From NCBI RefSeq assembly GCF_001544455.2, contig NZ_FCOC02000024.1, positions 1-64,000 of the forward strand: a stretch of DNA of 64,000 bases. Direction: 5' to 3'. The translations under genes were made by a program, and so were the position numbers. The notes under the pieces are model-generated. The model ran no database searches, was not told the DNA's origin, and was given only the letters and a program-made list of their open reading frames with translations. This document shows, piece after piece, positions 1-9,976 of the stretch (the stretch's first letter is position 1; each line of letters starts with the position of its first letter). The DNA is from Caballeronia sordidicola. Lineage in GTDB: Bacteria > Pseudomonadota > Gammaproteobacteria > Burkholderiales > Burkholderiaceae.

Positions 1-317
1 GCGAAGCGTGTGGGTAGGCGTGAACGGAGCGGGAGGGGTTCAACTGTGTGGGGTTATGCGTTGGGCGTTCTTTTGAAGTCCCAAGCAGATGTGCGTGCAC
101 GCTTGGGACACTTAAGAATTAGCGGTTGGAAGGCGTTTTCTTTGCTTCGTTTCTTTTTCGCCGTTGGAAAAAGAAATGAAGTCCCGCCACGGACAGTGGC
201 TAACAGTGCTAAAGAGGACCAACAAACAGGGACCGCGCGCAGGCGCAAAAAGCAGGCCCCCCCACCCCACCCTCCGTCCAAAGCGCCAGCGCCGGCCCCT
301 TCCGGTATCATCCCAGA
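1..317. other. left-edge region with no gene recognised
   Basis: I see no coding region in this stretch. Open frames on either strand lack family resemblance and are not continued by plausible neighbours. It contains a C-rich tract near 256-276. It probably holds the promoter of the gene starting at 318 and the end of an upstream gene's untranslated region. Confidence 0.5.
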
Positions 318-965
318 ATGATTCGCAAACCTCATTTCGACCCACATCGCGTCCGCGAGGAAATCGCCATTGCGGCGGCGAGAATGATCGCAGAAGATGG
401 CCTCGACTATTCCACCGCCAAGCGCAAGGCTGCTCGCCAGGTAATCGGCGAAACGCGCGTCGCGGGCGAATGGCTCCCTGATAACACGCAGATCGAAGAA
501 GAAATCCGTGAATATCAGGCGATCTTTCAAAGCGAAAGCCAGCCCGCCGTCCTGCGCCGCATGCGCGAAGTCGCCCTCGAATGGATGCATCGCCTGAAAT
601 CTTTCAATCCATACGTCACCGGCGCGGTACTGAACGGCACTGCAGGCGAACACTCGGACATCCACCTGCAATGTTTCTGCGATAACCCGAAGGAAGTCGC
701 CATCTATCTGCTGAACGCGAACATTCAATACGATGTCTCCGAGACGCGCCACTTCGCCGGCCGCGGTTATGTGGAAACGCTGAGCTTCCTCACCCGCCCG
801 TCCCGCGACGAAGACCCGATGGGCCTGCACATCGCGCTCTACGATACAAACGACCTGCGCGGCGCCGTACGCGCCGACGGCCGCGGCAAACTCGCCCGCG
901 CAAACGCCGCGGCAGTGCAGGCGCTGCTGGACGAACCCCCTTCCACACCCGCCACATCATTATGA
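318..965 (+). CDS. conserved nucleotidyltransferase-like protein of unknown function
   Basis: A 215-residue soluble protein. The middle section (about residues 95-120) has a glycine-rich turn followed by GTAGEHSDIHLQ, which resembles the G-x-x-S-D-I-x-L core of the polymerase-beta nucleotidyltransferase fold. That resemblance is all I can see, and the substrate is unknown. The N-terminal part is helical and charged. Its stop overlaps the start of the next gene (ATGA), so it is probably co-translated with the thioredoxin-like protein. No clear Shine-Dalgarno sequence precedes the ATG. The family looks widely conserved in Burkholderia-type genomes (recollection, not checked). Confidence 0.7.
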   Translation: MIRKPHFDPHRVREEIAIAAARMIAEDGLDYSTAKRKAARQVIGETRVAGEWLPDNTQIEEEIREYQAIFQSESQPAVLRRMREVALEWMHRLKSFNPYVTGAVLNGTAGEHSDIHLQCFCDNPKEVAIYLLNANIQYDVSETRHFAGRGYVETLSFLTRPSRDEDPMGLHIALYDTNDLRGAVRADGRGKLARANAAAVQALLDEPPSTPATSL

Positions 966-1510
966 AACCCACGCGCATTGTTGCTGCCCTCATTGTGGCC
1001 ATCGCGGCGACCGGCGGCGGCTTTTATGCAAGCCGCCTGATCATGGGCGGAAGCCCGAGCGAAGCCGCCATGACGGCGCCCGCGAAAGGCAATGCCGTCG
1101 ACGAACTCTGGAAACAGCAACTGCAAATGGCCGCCGGCACGCAGCAAAGCCTGGCGTCGTTCAAAGGCAAACCCGTGGTGGTGAATTTCTGGGCGTCATG
1201 GTGCGGCCCCTGCGTGAAGGAAATGCCCGATCTCGCGGCGCTGCACCGGGAATACGAAAAGAAAGGCATCACGTTTATCGGGCTCGGCGTGGACTCCGAA
1301 AAGAATGTGAACGCATTCCTTCAAAAAGTGCCTGTTGATTACCCTATCTATATTGCCGGCTTCGGCGGCGCAGACCTCGCGCGCAGTTTTGGCAACAATG
1401 CGGGTGCGCTTCCGTTCACAGTTGTAATCGATGCGAAAGGCGTGATCCGGTCGACCAAACTCGGCGAAGTCGATCCCAAAGAGCTGAAAGCGACGCTGGA
1501 CAGCCTGTAA
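962..1510 (+). CDS. TlpA-family thioredoxin-like protein, membrane-anchored
   Basis: A 182-residue TlpA/ResA-type disulfide oxidoreductase. Residues 1-26 form a hydrophobic N-terminal segment that acts as a signal or anchor, which places the rest in the periplasm. The active site WCGPC is at residues 80-84 and the cis-proline loop ALPFT lies near residue 150. The role is reduction of periplasmic cysteine pairs, typically in cytochrome c maturation or thiol repair. No partner is visible here, so the substrate is open. The start overlaps the previous stop by ATGA. Confidence 0.9.
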   Translation: MKPTRIVAALIVAIAATGGGFYASRLIMGGSPSEAAMTAPAKGNAVDELWKQQLQMAAGTQQSLASFKGKPVVVNFWASWCGPCVKEMPDLAALHREYEKKGITFIGLGVDSEKNVNAFLQKVPVDYPIYIAGFGGADLARSFGNNAGALPFTVVIDAKGVIRSTKLGEVDPKELKATLDSL

Positions 1511-1712
1511 ACCGCGCGCTTAATCAGGTACAAATCGAAACGATTCCCGGGAAGATAGAGGCAATTCGGCGCACTTTGCCCGAAAATGTGTGCAAAATGT
1601 CCGCATACTCATGCGCCAGCCCTGAGTCGGGTAGCCGTGCGACGTTGTAAAACTAGACAAAATTCTCTAAAGGGCGCTAAAGTGCGCCCAACTCCGCATA
1701 AACCAAACCCCT

Positions 1713-2165
1713 ATGTCCCGACTGCTGGTGCTTCACGGCCCGAATCTAAATCTGCTTGGCACCCGCGAGCCGGATGTCTACGGCCGTGTCACGCTCGCGC
1801 AGATCGATCAGGCGCTGGCAGAAAAGGCCAAGGAAGCGGGCGCGGAATTGTCGTCGTTCCAGAGCAATCACGAAGGCGCGATAGTCGACCGCATTCAGCA
1901 GGCGCGGACCGAACAAGTCGACTTCGTGCTGATCAATCCGGCTGCCTACACCCACACCAGCGTCGCGATTCGCGATGCGCTCGCAGGCGTGGCGCTGCCG
2001 TTCGTCGAGATTCATCTGTCAAACGTCCATAAGCGGGAAGCTTTCCGGCATCACTCTTACTTCTCCGATCTGGCCGAGGCTGTGATTTGCGGCCTCGGAT
2101 GGAAAGGCTATCTGTATGCGCTCGACTTCGCACTCGAGCGCATCGCCTTGAAGACGCGCGCTTGA
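1713..2165 (+). CDS. aroQ: 3-dehydroquinate dehydratase, type II
   Basis: A 150-residue enzyme that removes water from 3-dehydroquinate to give 3-dehydroshikimate in the shikimate pathway. The N-terminal [17 protein letters not shown] carries the catalytic tyrosine (residue 23) and flexible loop. [21 protein letters not shown] and [11 protein letters not shown] follow in the order normal for the dodecameric type II enzyme. Length is typical. It lies upstream of accB and accC on the same strand, an arrangement familiar from beta- and gamma-proteobacteria, so one transcript may cover all three. About 200 bp upstream are free of genes and probably hold the promoter. Confidence 0.97.
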   Translation: MSRLLVLHGPNLNLLGTREPDVYGRVTLAQIDQALAEKAKEAGAELSSFQSNHEGAIVDRIQQARTEQVDFVLINPAAYTHTSVAIRDALAGVALPFVEIHLSNVHKREAFRHHSYFSDLAEAVICGLGWKGYLYALDFALERIALKTRA

Positions 2166-2320
2166 GCCGCGACCCGCTAGCAGGATCAGAACCGCCCGCA
2201 CACGGTGACGAGGAGCCAGCATCTGCAACATCAGATGACGCGCCCGTCAGCGGCACCCAAAAACCAAGTCAAGCACCGGAAAACGCTTCCGGTCACCAAG
2301 CATTGAAAGGGGAATTTTCG

Positions 2321-2809
2321 ATGGACCTTCGTAAACTCAAAACGCTGATCGACCTCGTCTCGGAATCCGGTATCTCGGAACTCGAAGTGACCGAGGGCGA
2401 AGGCAAGGTTCGCATCGTCAAGAATGCCGCGCCGGTCTACATGCAGGCCCCGCAATATATGCCGCAAGGCCAGATGGGCGGCCAGGCGCCGCAATACAGC
2501 CAGCCCGACGCAGGCAACGGCGGCGGCGCTGCGGCAGGCGCGCCTGCCACGCCGGCTCCCGTCGTGCAGCAAGGTCACGTGGTCACTTCGCCCATGGTCG
2601 GTTCTTTCTACCGCGCGCCATCGCCGGGCGCCGACGCGTTCGTCCAGGTGGGCGACACGGTCAAGGAAGGGCAGACGCTTTGCATCATTGAAGCCATGAA
2701 GCTGCTCAATGAAATCGAATCGGACAAGTCGGGCGTGGTCAGGGAAATCCTGGTCGAGAACGGTCAGGCCGTCGAGTACGGTCAGCCGCTATTCGTGATC
2801 GGCGACTGA
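2321..2809 (+). CDS. accB: biotin carboxyl carrier protein of acetyl-CoA carboxylase
   Basis: A 162-residue carrier that swings the carboxylated biotin between the two halves of acetyl-CoA carboxylase, the first step of fatty-acid synthesis. The start [13 protein letters not shown] is preceded by GAAAGGGG, and a longer upstream reading frame is rejected because it overlaps aroQ. Residues 35-85 are a Pro/Ala/Gln-rich flexible linker. The C-terminal biotinyl domain has EAMKLLNE with the biotinylated lysine at residue 127. accC follows 172 bp downstream. Confidence 0.97.
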   Translation: MDLRKLKTLIDLVSESGISELEVTEGEGKVRIVKNAAPVYMQAPQYMPQGQMGGQAPQYSQPDAGNGGGAAAGAPATPAPVVQQGHVVTSPMVGSFYRAPSPGADAFVQVGDTVKEGQTLCIIEAMKLLNEIESDKSGVVREILVENGQAVEYGQPLFVIGD

Positions 2810-2981
2810 TTTTCCATGTCTCACCGGAAGCCGCCGCATATGTCTCGCGCGCCCGGTGAAGCGCAGCGCCCGGGCGCTCGCCACGTCTCTCATACAGACA
2901 TCAGGCGAGACGCGCCGCCGATCTCCCAGGAGCGCCACGGACGCGAGTCCCGGCGATCCATCGATGAGTCGAAACCTTGCT

Positions 2982-4361
2982 ATGTTTGAAAAAATCCTCA
3001 TTGCGAACCGTGGCGAAATCGCGCTGCGAATCCAGCGCGCGTGCCGCGAACTCGGCGTCAAGACGGTTATCGTCTATTCGGAAGCCGATAAGGAAGCCAA
3101 GTACGTGAAATTGGCCGACGAAGCCGTGTGTATCGGACCGGCTCCGTCCAATCTCAGTTACCTCAACATGCCCGCGCTGATCAGCGCAGCCGAAGTCACC
3201 GACGCCGAAGCCATTCATCCCGGCTACGGTTTCCTCTCGGAGAACGCGGATTTCGCGGAGCGCGTGGAACAGTCGGGCTTCACGTTCATTGGACCGCGTC
3301 CGGAAACGATCCGCCTGATGGGCGACAAGGTCTCCGCCAAGCAGACCATGATCAAGACCGGCGTGCCGTGCGTGCCGGGTTCGGAAGGCGCATTGCCGGA
3401 CGATCCGAAGGAAATCGTGAAGATTGCCCGCTCGATCGGTTATCCGGTGATCATCAAGGCGGCGGGCGGCGGCGGCGGGCGCGGCATGCGCGTGGTGCAC
3501 ACGGAAGCGGCGCTGGTGAACGCGGTGAACATGACCCGCGAGGAAGCCGGTCGCGCATTCGGTAACCCGCAGGTCTACATGGAAAAATTCCTGGAGAATC
3601 CGCGGCATATCGAAATCCAGATTCTCGCCGATTCGTTCCGTAACGCGATCTGGCTCGGCGAGCGCGATTGTTCCATGCAACGGCGTCATCAGAAGGTGAT
3701 TGAAGAAGCGCCGGCGCCGGGCATTGCGCGCCGGTTGATCGACCGGATCGGCGATCGCTGCGCCGACGCCTGCAAGAAGATGGGCTATCTCGGCGCGGGC
3801 ACGTTCGAGTTCCTGTATGAGAACAACGAGTTCTATTTCATCGAAATGAACACGCGCGTGCAGGTCGAGCATCCGGTAACGGAACTGATCACGGGCGTGG
3901 ATATCGTGCAGGAACAGATTCGCATTGCCGCCGGCGAAAAGCTCGCGTTCCGCCAGAAGGACATTCAGTTTCGCGGCCACGCGATCGAATGCCGGATCAA
4001 CGCGGAAGATCCGTTCAAGTTCACGCCGTCGCCGGGACGGCTTACGTCGTGGCATGCGCCGGGTGGTCCGGGAATTCGCGTCGACTCGCACGTGTACAAC
4101 GGCTATTTCGTTCCGCCTAATTATGATTCCATGATCGGCAAGCTGATTTCCTACGGCGCGACGCGCGAGCAGGCGATCAACCGCATGCGCATTGCGTTGT
4201 CGGAAATGGTCGTGGAAGGCATCTCGACCAACATCCCGCTGCATCGCGAGATGATGATCGACGCGAAGTTCGTCGAAGGCGGCACGAGCATTCATTACCT
4301 CGAAAACAAGCTCGCCGCGCGCAAGGCGGCTGCCGCCGTCGCCGCGGAAGACGCAGCATAA
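2982..4361 (+). CDS. accC: biotin carboxylase subunit of acetyl-CoA carboxylase
   Basis: A 459-residue ATP-grasp enzyme that carboxylates the biotin on AccB using bicarbonate and ATP. The N-terminal domain opens with [17 protein letters not shown], the ATP-binding glycine loop is [11 protein letters not shown], and the active-site strand is [14 protein letters not shown]. The ATG at 2982 is chosen because homology begins there. The frame is open about 126 bases further upstream, but that part has no family resemblance. It lies in the likely aroQ-accB-accC-prmA run. Confidence 0.97.
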   Translation: MFEKILIANRGEIALRIQRACRELGVKTVIVYSEADKEAKYVKLADEAVCIGPAPSNLSYLNMPALISAAEVTDAEAIHPGYGFLSENADFAERVEQSGFTFIGPRPETIRLMGDKVSAKQTMIKTGVPCVPGSEGALPDDPKEIVKIARSIGYPVIIKAAGGGGGRGMRVVHTEAALVNAVNMTREEAGRAFGNPQVYMEKFLENPRHIEIQILADSFRNAIWLGERDCSMQRRHQKVIEEAPAPGIARRLIDRIGDRCADACKKMGYLGAGTFEFLYENNEFYFIEMNTRVQVEHPVTELITGVDIVQEQIRIAAGEKLAFRQKDIQFRGHAIECRINAEDPFKFTPSPGRLTSWHAPGGPGIRVDSHVYNGYFVPPNYDSMIGKLISYGATREQAINRMRIALSEMVVEGISTNIPLHREMMIDAKFVEGGTSIHYLENKLAARKAAAAVAAEDAA

Positions 4362-4378
4362 AGTCAAGGCAGCAAGAG

Positions 4379-5290
4379 ATGAGCTACCGGGAATTGATCG
4401 CCGAGCTGGACCGGGAACACGCGGAAGCGTTGTCGGATGCGTTGCTGGAACTGGGCGCACTGTCGGTATCGGTGGAAGACGCCGACGCCGATACCCCCGA
4501 TGAGCAGCCCCTGTTCGGCGAGCCCGGCCTCACGCCGGACCAGAAGGCGTGGAAGCGCTCGCGCGTGGTTGCGCTTCTTGGCAACGGCGCCGACGATACC
4601 GACCCCGCCGTGCTGCTCGCGGCCGCCGCCAACGAAATCGGCCTCCCGGTCATTCCGGCGTTCACGTTGCGCGATGTGGAGGATCAGGACTGGGTACGTC
4701 TCACGCAATCCCAGTTCGACCCGATTCCCATTGGCAAGCGGATCTGGGTCGTGCCGTCGTGGCATGCCGCGCCCGATCCGGACGCGCTCGTACTCGAACT
4801 GGACCCCGGCCTGGCGTTCGGCACGGGAAGCCATCCGACCACGCGGCTTTGCATGGAGTGGATCGAGCAATCGGTTTTCGAAAACCAGTCCGTGCTCGAC
4901 TATGGTTGCGGTTCCGGCATCCTCGCCATTCTTGCGAGGAAATGCGGCGCAAATCCGGTGATCGGTATAGACATTGACCCGCAAGCCGTCGAATCCGCGC
5001 GCCAGAACAGCGAACGCAATCACGCGGAAGTGACCTATGGTCTGCCCGCCGACCTGCCCGAAGGACAGTTCGACATTGTGGTCGCCAACATCCTGTCAAA
5101 TCCGCTGAAGCTCATGGCTTCCATGCTTTCTTCACGCGTGAAACCGGGCGGACGCATTGCGTTGTCGGGCATTCTTGCGCGTCAGGCCGACGAAGTTGCC
5201 GCCGTGTACGCGCGCTGGATCGACATCAGCGTGTGGCGTGAACATGAAGGATGGGTATGTCTTGCCGGTACCCGCCGCGAAAGCCTTTAG
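4379..5290 (+). CDS. prmA: ribosomal protein L11 methyltransferase
   Basis: A 303-residue S-adenosylmethionine-dependent enzyme that methylates amino groups of ribosomal protein L11. The SAM-binding fold shows [12 protein letters not shown], then [13 protein letters not shown] (motif I), [14 protein letters not shown] (motif II) and [10 protein letters not shown] in the substrate pocket. Length matches the family. It starts 17 bp after accC, so it is very likely in the same operon, a common pairing in proteobacteria. Confidence 0.96.
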   Translation: MSYRELIAELDREHAEALSDALLELGALSVSVEDADADTPDEQPLFGEPGLTPDQKAWKRSRVVALLGNGADDTDPAVLLAAAANEIGLPVIPAFTLRDVEDQDWVRLTQSQFDPIPIGKRIWVVPSWHAAPDPDALVLELDPGLAFGTGSHPTTRLCMEWIEQSVFENQSVLDYGCGSGILAILARKCGANPVIGIDIDPQAVESARQNSERNHAEVTYGLPADLPEGQFDIVVANILSNPLKLMASMLSSRVKPGGRIALSGILARQADEVAAVYARWIDISVWREHEGWVCLAGTRRESL

Positions 5291-5335
5291 AATAGCGCCA
5301 TCGTCCATCTACCGGCCTCTGGCCTTCGGCTAACC

Positions 5336-6634
5336 ATGGCGCTGGCTACACGCTGTCCCCACTGCGATACGGTTTTCCGCCTTGACCCGCATCTGCTCGC
5401 GCCGCACGACGGCCGCGTGCGCTGCGGACATTGCCAGGAAATTTTCGATGCCGCGCATTACCAGTTCGACCGCGACGCAATCGCCGTGACCGCGCGCGCC
5501 GCCGCCACGCCGAACTACGGCGCAGACCCGGCGAGTCCATGGGCGGAAAAATCGAGCGCGGAAGTTGCCGGTGGCAGGAATGAGGCGCTCGGCATTCCGC
5601 TGCACCCGTTCATTCCCGATACCGCGCTCGCCCCGCAGGCGGACGCTGGAGCGGGCGTCCATCCGAAGCACGTCGTCCCGCAGGAAGAGCCGTTTGCCGG
5701 ATTGGCGTCGACGCAAGCGCAAACGTCGTCCCGCGCGCGCGAAGCAAGTGACTTCCCCGGCGATGGCGGCGCCGAATCGCCGTGGCACGCGGTCAGCCGT
5801 CCGCGAGCGCAAGCCGAAGCAGGCGCCGCGTCGCGCAACGACCCATCCATTGGCCGCGTTGACTCCGAATCGCAAAGGCGCGCCGACCCGTTTATCGGTC
5901 GCCCAGAAAACGATGCACGGCAAGAGCCGCGTACCGAACCGTTCGTTGGCCGGACAGCGCCGCGCGCGGAACCGGAAGGGCCGGCGCCACGGCACGCCGA
6001 GCCTCCATCTGCAGCCTGGGGCACGGCCGATCGCCGTGCTGATCCCTTCGCCGATACCGATCCCGAACCGCGTTTCGGCCGTCCGGCGTCGGCCGTCCCT
6101 CCTCCCGCTGAACCCTTCCCCGTGATCCGCGAAACACGTCCGGCCGCGCGCTCGGGGATGGTGTGGAAAATCATCGGCTCATTGATCGCGCTCGTGCTGC
6201 TGGTCGCGCTCGCCGCGCAAGTCGCGTGGTGGCAGCGCGAAACCGTCATGGTGTATTGGCCGGCGTCGCAGCCGGTGTTCGCGCAGGCGTGCGAGCAGAT
6301 TGGCTGCGTGGTTGCGCCGCCGCGCGATATCGATGGATTGCAGATCGAGAATTCAGGTCTGCGCCAGGTGGATGGATCGCACAAACTCGAACTGAAACTG
6401 TCGCTGCGCAATCGCTTCGATCTCGCCATCGCATATCCGGCGCTGGAACTCACGCTGCTCGACGACAAGAACAACGTCGCGATCCGCCGCGTGCTCTGGC
6501 CGCAGGACTATGCGCGCCCGGGCACCCAGATTGGCATCGGCCTCGCAGCGCGCAGTACGCAACAGGTCATTGTCCGGCTCGATACCGGCGATGCCGTCGC
6601 GGCGAATTATCGTGTGCAGATCTTTTATCCGTGA
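5336..6634 (+). CDS. zinc-ribbon / DUF3426 single-pass membrane protein
   Basis: A 432-residue protein in three parts. The N-terminus is a zinc ribbon with cysteine pairs at residues 7/10 and 30/33 (MJ0042 type). Residues 60-270 are Pro/Arg/Ala-rich, probably disordered, and repeat short blocks such as DPFIGRPE and EPFVGR. A transmembrane helix follows near 275-297, then a DUF3426 domain that would face the periplasm. Function is unknown. It follows prmA by 45 bp. The layout of cytoplasmic metal site, linker, membrane span and external domain suggests a sensor or scaffold, which is inference only. Confidence 0.85.
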   Translation: MALATRCPHCDTVFRLDPHLLAPHDGRVRCGHCQEIFDAAHYQFDRDAIAVTARAAATPNYGADPASPWAEKSSAEVAGGRNEALGIPLHPFIPDTALAPQADAGAGVHPKHVVPQEEPFAGLASTQAQTSSRAREASDFPGDGGAESPWHAVSRPRAQAEAGAASRNDPSIGRVDSESQRRADPFIGRPENDARQEPRTEPFVGRTAPRAEPEGPAPRHAEPPSAAWGTADRRADPFADTDPEPRFGRPASAVPPPAEPFPVIRETRPAARSGMVWKIIGSLIALVLLVALAAQVAWWQRETVMVYWPASQPVFAQACEQIGCVVAPPRDIDGLQIENSGLRQVDGSHKLELKLSLRNRFDLAIAYPALELTLLDDKNNVAIRRVLWPQDYARPGTQIGIGLAARSTQQVIVRLDTGDAVAANYRVQIFYP

Positions 6635-6756
6635 CGCGGCATCGCCCGCGTTCATTTTTCACTCTTATTTAGTCGTTGTCTCCGTGCGCGCCGCCCGACC
6701 GTTCAGGCCGGACGACGCGCTCAATCCCTGAGCATCAGACCCATTCTGGAGTAGAC

Positions 6757-7257
6757 ATGAGCCAAGTTACCCTCGGCGGCAAGCCGATCGAAGTCGCCGG
6801 CACGTTCCCGACCGCCGGCGCAAAAGCAGCCGATTTCACGCTGGTCGGCAAGGATCTCGGCAACCTGACGCTGGCGAGCTTCAGCGGCAAGCGCAAGGTG
6901 CTGAACATTGTGCCGAGCCTCGATACCCCCACGTGCGCCACCTCCACGCGCAAATTCAATGTTGCCGCGGCCGGCCTCGACAACACCGTCGTCGTGGTCG
7001 TTTCGGGCGACCTGCCATTTGCGGCGACGCGTTTTTGCACGACGGAAGGCATCGAGAACGTGGTGACGGCGTCAACTTTCCGCGGCCATGATTTCGCCAA
7101 GGCATACGGCGTCGATGTAACGAGCGGTCCACTGACCGGCCTGACGGCGCGCGCGGTCGTGGTTATCGATGAAAACGACAAGGTGCTTTATTCCGAGCTC
7201 GTGCCGGAAATCAAAAACGAGCCGAATTACGATGCGGCGCTCGCAGCGTTGAAGTAA
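6757..7257 (+). CDS. tpx: thiol peroxidase (atypical 2-Cys peroxiredoxin)
   Basis: A 166-residue Tpx that reduces hydroperoxides using thioredoxin. The peroxidatic cysteine is C60 in [11 protein letters not shown] and the resolving cysteine is C94 in TRFCTTEG, matching the 61/95 pair of the E. coli enzyme. The start [13 protein letters not shown] is the normal family N-terminus and is preceded by CTGGAG. It stands alone, with 122 bp upstream of it and an imperfect hairpin just downstream. Confidence 0.97.
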   Translation: MSQVTLGGKPIEVAGTFPTAGAKAADFTLVGKDLGNLTLASFSGKRKVLNIVPSLDTPTCATSTRKFNVAAAGLDNTVVVVVSGDLPFAATRFCTTEGIENVVTASTFRGHDFAKAYGVDVTSGPLTGLTARAVVVIDENDKVLYSELVPEIKNEPNYDAALAALK

Positions 7258-7275
7258 GCAGTAGAAATTGCAGGA

Positions 7276-7307
7276 CGCCGGCGGAACGTGTGCATCGTTC
7301 GCCGGCG
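7276..7307. repeat. imperfect GC-rich hairpin after tpx
   Basis: CGCCGGCGGAACG at 7276-7288 pairs with CGTTCGCCGGCG at 7296-7307 apart from one bulged G. No T-run follows, so it may protect the 3' end of the tpx message and is not a clear terminator. Confidence 0.45.
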
Positions 7308-7505
7308 ATGAATAAATCTGCGGCGTGTCCCGTTTACCGGGCAAGCACCCAGTGTTCTATTAGTCAGAAGTCCGCAGCACGTGCATTCGTGGCGTCGAAC
7401 ACTGCGCGACGCGACGAATGCGCAGCGCCATTAACCGGGCATGCACGGTGCTCAGGAAACGCCAACCGCGCGTGCTTTTACCCATCATTTTCAGGGATCT
7501 TGCCA

Positions 7506-8441
7506 GTGTCTACGCTCATCTGCGGCTCGCTCGCCTACGACAACATCATGACGTTCCAGGGCCGCTTCGGCGACCACATCCTGCCGGACCAGGTTCATCA
7601 GCTCAATATCAGCTTCCTCGTCCCCACGATGCGGCGCAACTTCGGCGGCTGCGCAGGCAACATTGCCTACGCGCTGCAGTTGCTCGGCGGCGACGCAAAG
7701 ATCATGGCAACGCTCGGTGAAGCCGACGCGCAGCTTTATCTCGATCGTTTCGATGCACTTGGTTTGTCGCGCGAGTACGTACGCGTCCTGCCCGGCCAGC
7801 ACTCGGCGCAATGCTTCATCACCACCGACCTGGCGAACAACCAGATCACCGCCTTCCATCCGGGCGCGATGATGGATTCGCATTTGAATCACGCCGGAGA
7901 AGCCCGGGGAATCACGCTCGGAATCGTCGCACCCGATGGCGCCGACGGCATGCGCCAGCATGTCGAGGAACTGGCGGCCGCGGGCATTCCGTTCGTGTTC
8001 GATCCAGGCCAGGGCCTGCCGATTCTTGAAGGTGTAGAGCTTTGTCGCATGATTGAACTTGCCACTTACGTGGCGGTCAACGATTACGAGGCGAAATTGT
8101 TGAGCAACAAGACCGGCTGGTCGATCGATGAAATTCTGAGCCGCGTGGACGCACTGATCATCACACGCGGCGAGCACGGCGCGCAGATTTTGCACGCTAG
8201 CGGTATCGAAGAAATTCCGGCGGTGAAGGCGCAAAAAATTGTCGATCCAACCGGTTGCGGCGACGCATTCCGCGGCGGTTTGCTTCACGGCATCGAGAAC
8301 AAGCTGGGCTGGGCGAAGACCGGACGTCTCGCAAGCCTGATGGGTGCGCTCAAGATCGAACACCAAGGACCGCAAACTTACGCGCCCACGCGCGCTGAGA
8401 TTGCCGAGCGTTTTCAGTCGGCATTTGGGTCGGCGCTCTGA
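7506..8441 (+). CDS. PfkB-family carbohydrate/nucleoside kinase (adenosine-kinase-like)
   Basis: A 311-residue sugar or nucleoside kinase. The N-terminus VSTLICGSLAYDN is the usual first strand, so the GTG at 7506 is chosen over an open frame that extends further upstream without homology. The RRNFGGCAGNIAYAL segment matches PfkB signature 1. DPTGCGDAFRGG near residue 250 is signature 2 and holds the catalytic aspartate and anion hole. The substrate cannot be told from sequence, with adenosine or ribose both possible. It is a single gene with about 250 bp of non-coding DNA ahead of it. Confidence 0.88.
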   Translation: MSTLICGSLAYDNIMTFQGRFGDHILPDQVHQLNISFLVPTMRRNFGGCAGNIAYALQLLGGDAKIMATLGEADAQLYLDRFDALGLSREYVRVLPGQHSAQCFITTDLANNQITAFHPGAMMDSHLNHAGEARGITLGIVAPDGADGMRQHVEELAAAGIPFVFDPGQGLPILEGVELCRMIELATYVAVNDYEAKLLSNKTGWSIDEILSRVDALIITRGEHGAQILHASGIEEIPAVKAQKIVDPTGCGDAFRGGLLHGIENKLGWAKTGRLASLMGALKIEHQGPQTYAPTRAEIAERFQSAFGSAL

Positions 8442-8536
8442 GATCTTGAAGTTCTTGAAGTAATACGGTTTGGCATCACAGGTAACGAAGGCGAAATGAA
8501 GCAGGCCGCACGCTGCTTCAGCAATGACACGATGTA

Positions 8537-8566
8537 GCCGGCTGCCAGCCGCACGCGGCAGCCGGC
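8537..8566. repeat. 10-bp perfect-stem hairpin ahead of the lipoprotein gene
   Basis: GCCGGCTGCC at 8537-8546 and GGCAGCCGGC at 8557-8566 are exact reverse complements around a 10-base loop. It sits 22 bases ahead of the lipoprotein start and has no T-run. It could be a 5' UTR structure or the 3' end of the kinase transcript. Confidence 0.5.
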
Positions 8567-8588
8567 GGTAAATGAGTAGGAGCAGGAA

Positions 8589-9065
8589 ATGAACATGACA
8601 AGTCGAATGGCGCTGGCAGCAGCGCTGATAAGCACCGTCGCCATGACGGGATGCGCTTATAACAGCAGCTCGCCAGACGTGTACACCGCGTCGCAGGCGC
8701 AACGTGAAGAAACCGTCCGCATGGGAACAGTCGACAGCGTACGCGGCGTGAAGATCAGCTCGAACAACGGCCAGCCGAGCGGGCTTGGCGCTATCGGCGG
8801 CGGTGCACTCGGTGCGGTAGCCGGCAGTGCGCTCGGTGGCGGACGCGGCTCCATCCTGACGGGTATTGTTGGCGGTATTGCGGGTGCCGTGGCGGGCAAT
8901 GCGGTTGAAAACGGCGTGGCGTCGCAGAACGGCCTGGAGATCACGGTCCGCCTGGATAACGGCGACATGCGCGCGATCACGCAAACGGCAACGGGCGAAG
9001 TATTCCGCGCGGGCGAGCGTGTCCGCTTGTTATCCAGTGGTGGCGTGACGCGTGTGACGCACTGA
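8589..9065 (+). CDS. outer-membrane lipoprotein with glycine-zipper 2TM domain (SlyB/Pcp-like)
   Basis: A 158-residue lipoprotein. The signal peptide ends at lipobox AMTG|C with C22 as the acylated residue. Residues 63-112 form a glycine zipper (repeating GGALGAV, GSALGGG, GGIAGAVAGNAV), the Rick_17kDa/2TM fold that packs in the outer membrane. The C-terminal strand-rich part (ITVRLDNGDMRAITQ) resembles SlyB. SlyB-type proteins contribute to envelope integrity. The Shine-Dalgarno sequence is AGGAG, about ten bases before the ATG. Confidence 0.9.
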   Translation: MNMTSRMALAAALISTVAMTGCAYNSSSPDVYTASQAQREETVRMGTVDSVRGVKISSNNGQPSGLGAIGGGALGAVAGSALGGGRGSILTGIVGGIAGAVAGNAVENGVASQNGLEITVRLDNGDMRAITQTATGEVFRAGERVRLLSSGGVTRVTH

Positions 9066-9115
9066 ACTCTGGATGTATCGGCACGATGAAACACATCGTG
9101 CCGGCGCTGCAAAAG

Positions 9116-9153
9116 AAAACGCATGGGTTCCATTCAGGTCCATGCGTTTTTTT
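9116..9153 (+). terminator. rho-independent terminator of the glycine-zipper lipoprotein gene
   Basis: AAAACGCATGG (9116-9126) pairs perfectly with CCATGCGTTTT (9140-9150), and the T-run continues to 9153. Confidence 0.88.
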
Positions 9154-9173
9154 CGTCCTCTTGCTGCGCTCAT

Positions 9174-9210
9174 AAAAAACCCGCCGCCGATATGAACCGG
9201 CAGCGGGTTT
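9174..9210 (-). terminator. rho-independent terminator of the histone H1-like gene
   Basis: Read on the minus strand, AAACCCGCTGCCGG and its partner CGGCGGCGGGTTT form a near-perfect stem followed by a run of six T. It faces the plus-strand terminator at 9116-9153, insulating the convergent genes. Confidence 0.82.
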
Positions 9211-9277
9211 GGACCGCGTAGCATTACACGGCCACGAGACACACCGTGTGTGTCGAGGTACTGCGTTACACCTGCGC

Positions 9278-9976
9278 TTACGGACGGCTGCCCGTCGGGA
9301 ACGGCCATGCAGCCGCCGGGTTCAACGCCGTCTTGACCGTTGCAGCCGGAGCCGGCGCTGCGGGGGTCGTTGCCGTCGTTGCCGGTGCTACAGCAGTCGT
9401 CTTCTTCGCAGCGGCAGCCTTCTTGGCCGGAGCCTTCTTGGCAACCGGAGCCGGTGCTGCAGCGGGCGCTGCGGCAGAAGCAGGAGCGGCAGCTTTCTTC
9501 GCAGGCGCGGCCTTCTTCGCAGCAGGGGCAGCCTTCTTGGCGGGCGCAGCCTTCTTGGCGGCAGCCTTTTTGGCAGGCGCCTTCTTGGCAGCAGCCTTTT
9601 TAGCAGGCGCCTTTTTGGCAGCGGCTTTCTTCGCAGGCGCTTTCTTGGCAGGCGCCTTCTTAGCGGCAGCCTTCTTGGCCGGCGCCTTCTTGGCAGCAGC
9701 CTTCTTCGCCGGCGCTTTCTTCGCTGCAACCTTCTTCACTGCGACTTTCTTGGCTGCAACTTTCTTCGCAGGCGCCTTCTTGGCGGCAACCTTCTTCGCT
9801 GCAACCTTCTTGGCCGCGACCTTCTTCACTGCGACTTTCTTGGCTGCAACTTTCTTCGCGGCTACTTTTTTGGCTGCGGGGGCCTTCTTGGCTGCCGTTG
9901 CCTTCTTGGCAGCCGTCTTCTTGACAGCGGGTTTTGCTGCGGCTTTCTTTGCGACGGATTTCTTGGCTAATGCCAT
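9278..9976 (-). CDS. histone H1-like lysine/alanine-rich DNA-binding protein
   Basis: A protein of about 232 residues made almost entirely of Lys, Ala, Pro and Val. Short units such as KKAPAKK, KKVAAKK and KKAAAKK repeat for most of its length. This matches the AlgP / HctB / histone H1-like C-terminal-tail proteins of proteobacteria that bind DNA non-specifically and compact it. Two ATGs are adjacent, and the second (9976) has the better spacing from AAGGAG. The coding DNA is itself a tandem repeat, so overlapping frames on the other strand stay open by chance. Repeat number may vary between strains. Confidence 0.88.
   Translation of the reverse strand: MALAKKSVAKKAAAKPAVKKTAAKKATAAKKAPAAKKVAAKKVAAKKVAVKKVAAKKVAAKKVAAKKAPAKKVAAKKVAVKKVAAKKAPAKKAAAKKAPAKKAAAKKAPAKKAPAKKAAAKKAPAKKAAAKKAPAKKAAAKKAAPAKKAAPAAKKAAPAKKAAAPASAAAPAAAPAPVAKKAPAKKAAAAKKTTAVAPATTATTPAAPAPAATVKTALNPAAAWPFPTGSRP

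Noticed and set aside
2901-4460. A 519-codon open frame on the - strand opposite accC
   Set aside because: Shadow of a strongly conserved gene; composition is Arg/His/Asp-rich with no recognisable domain.
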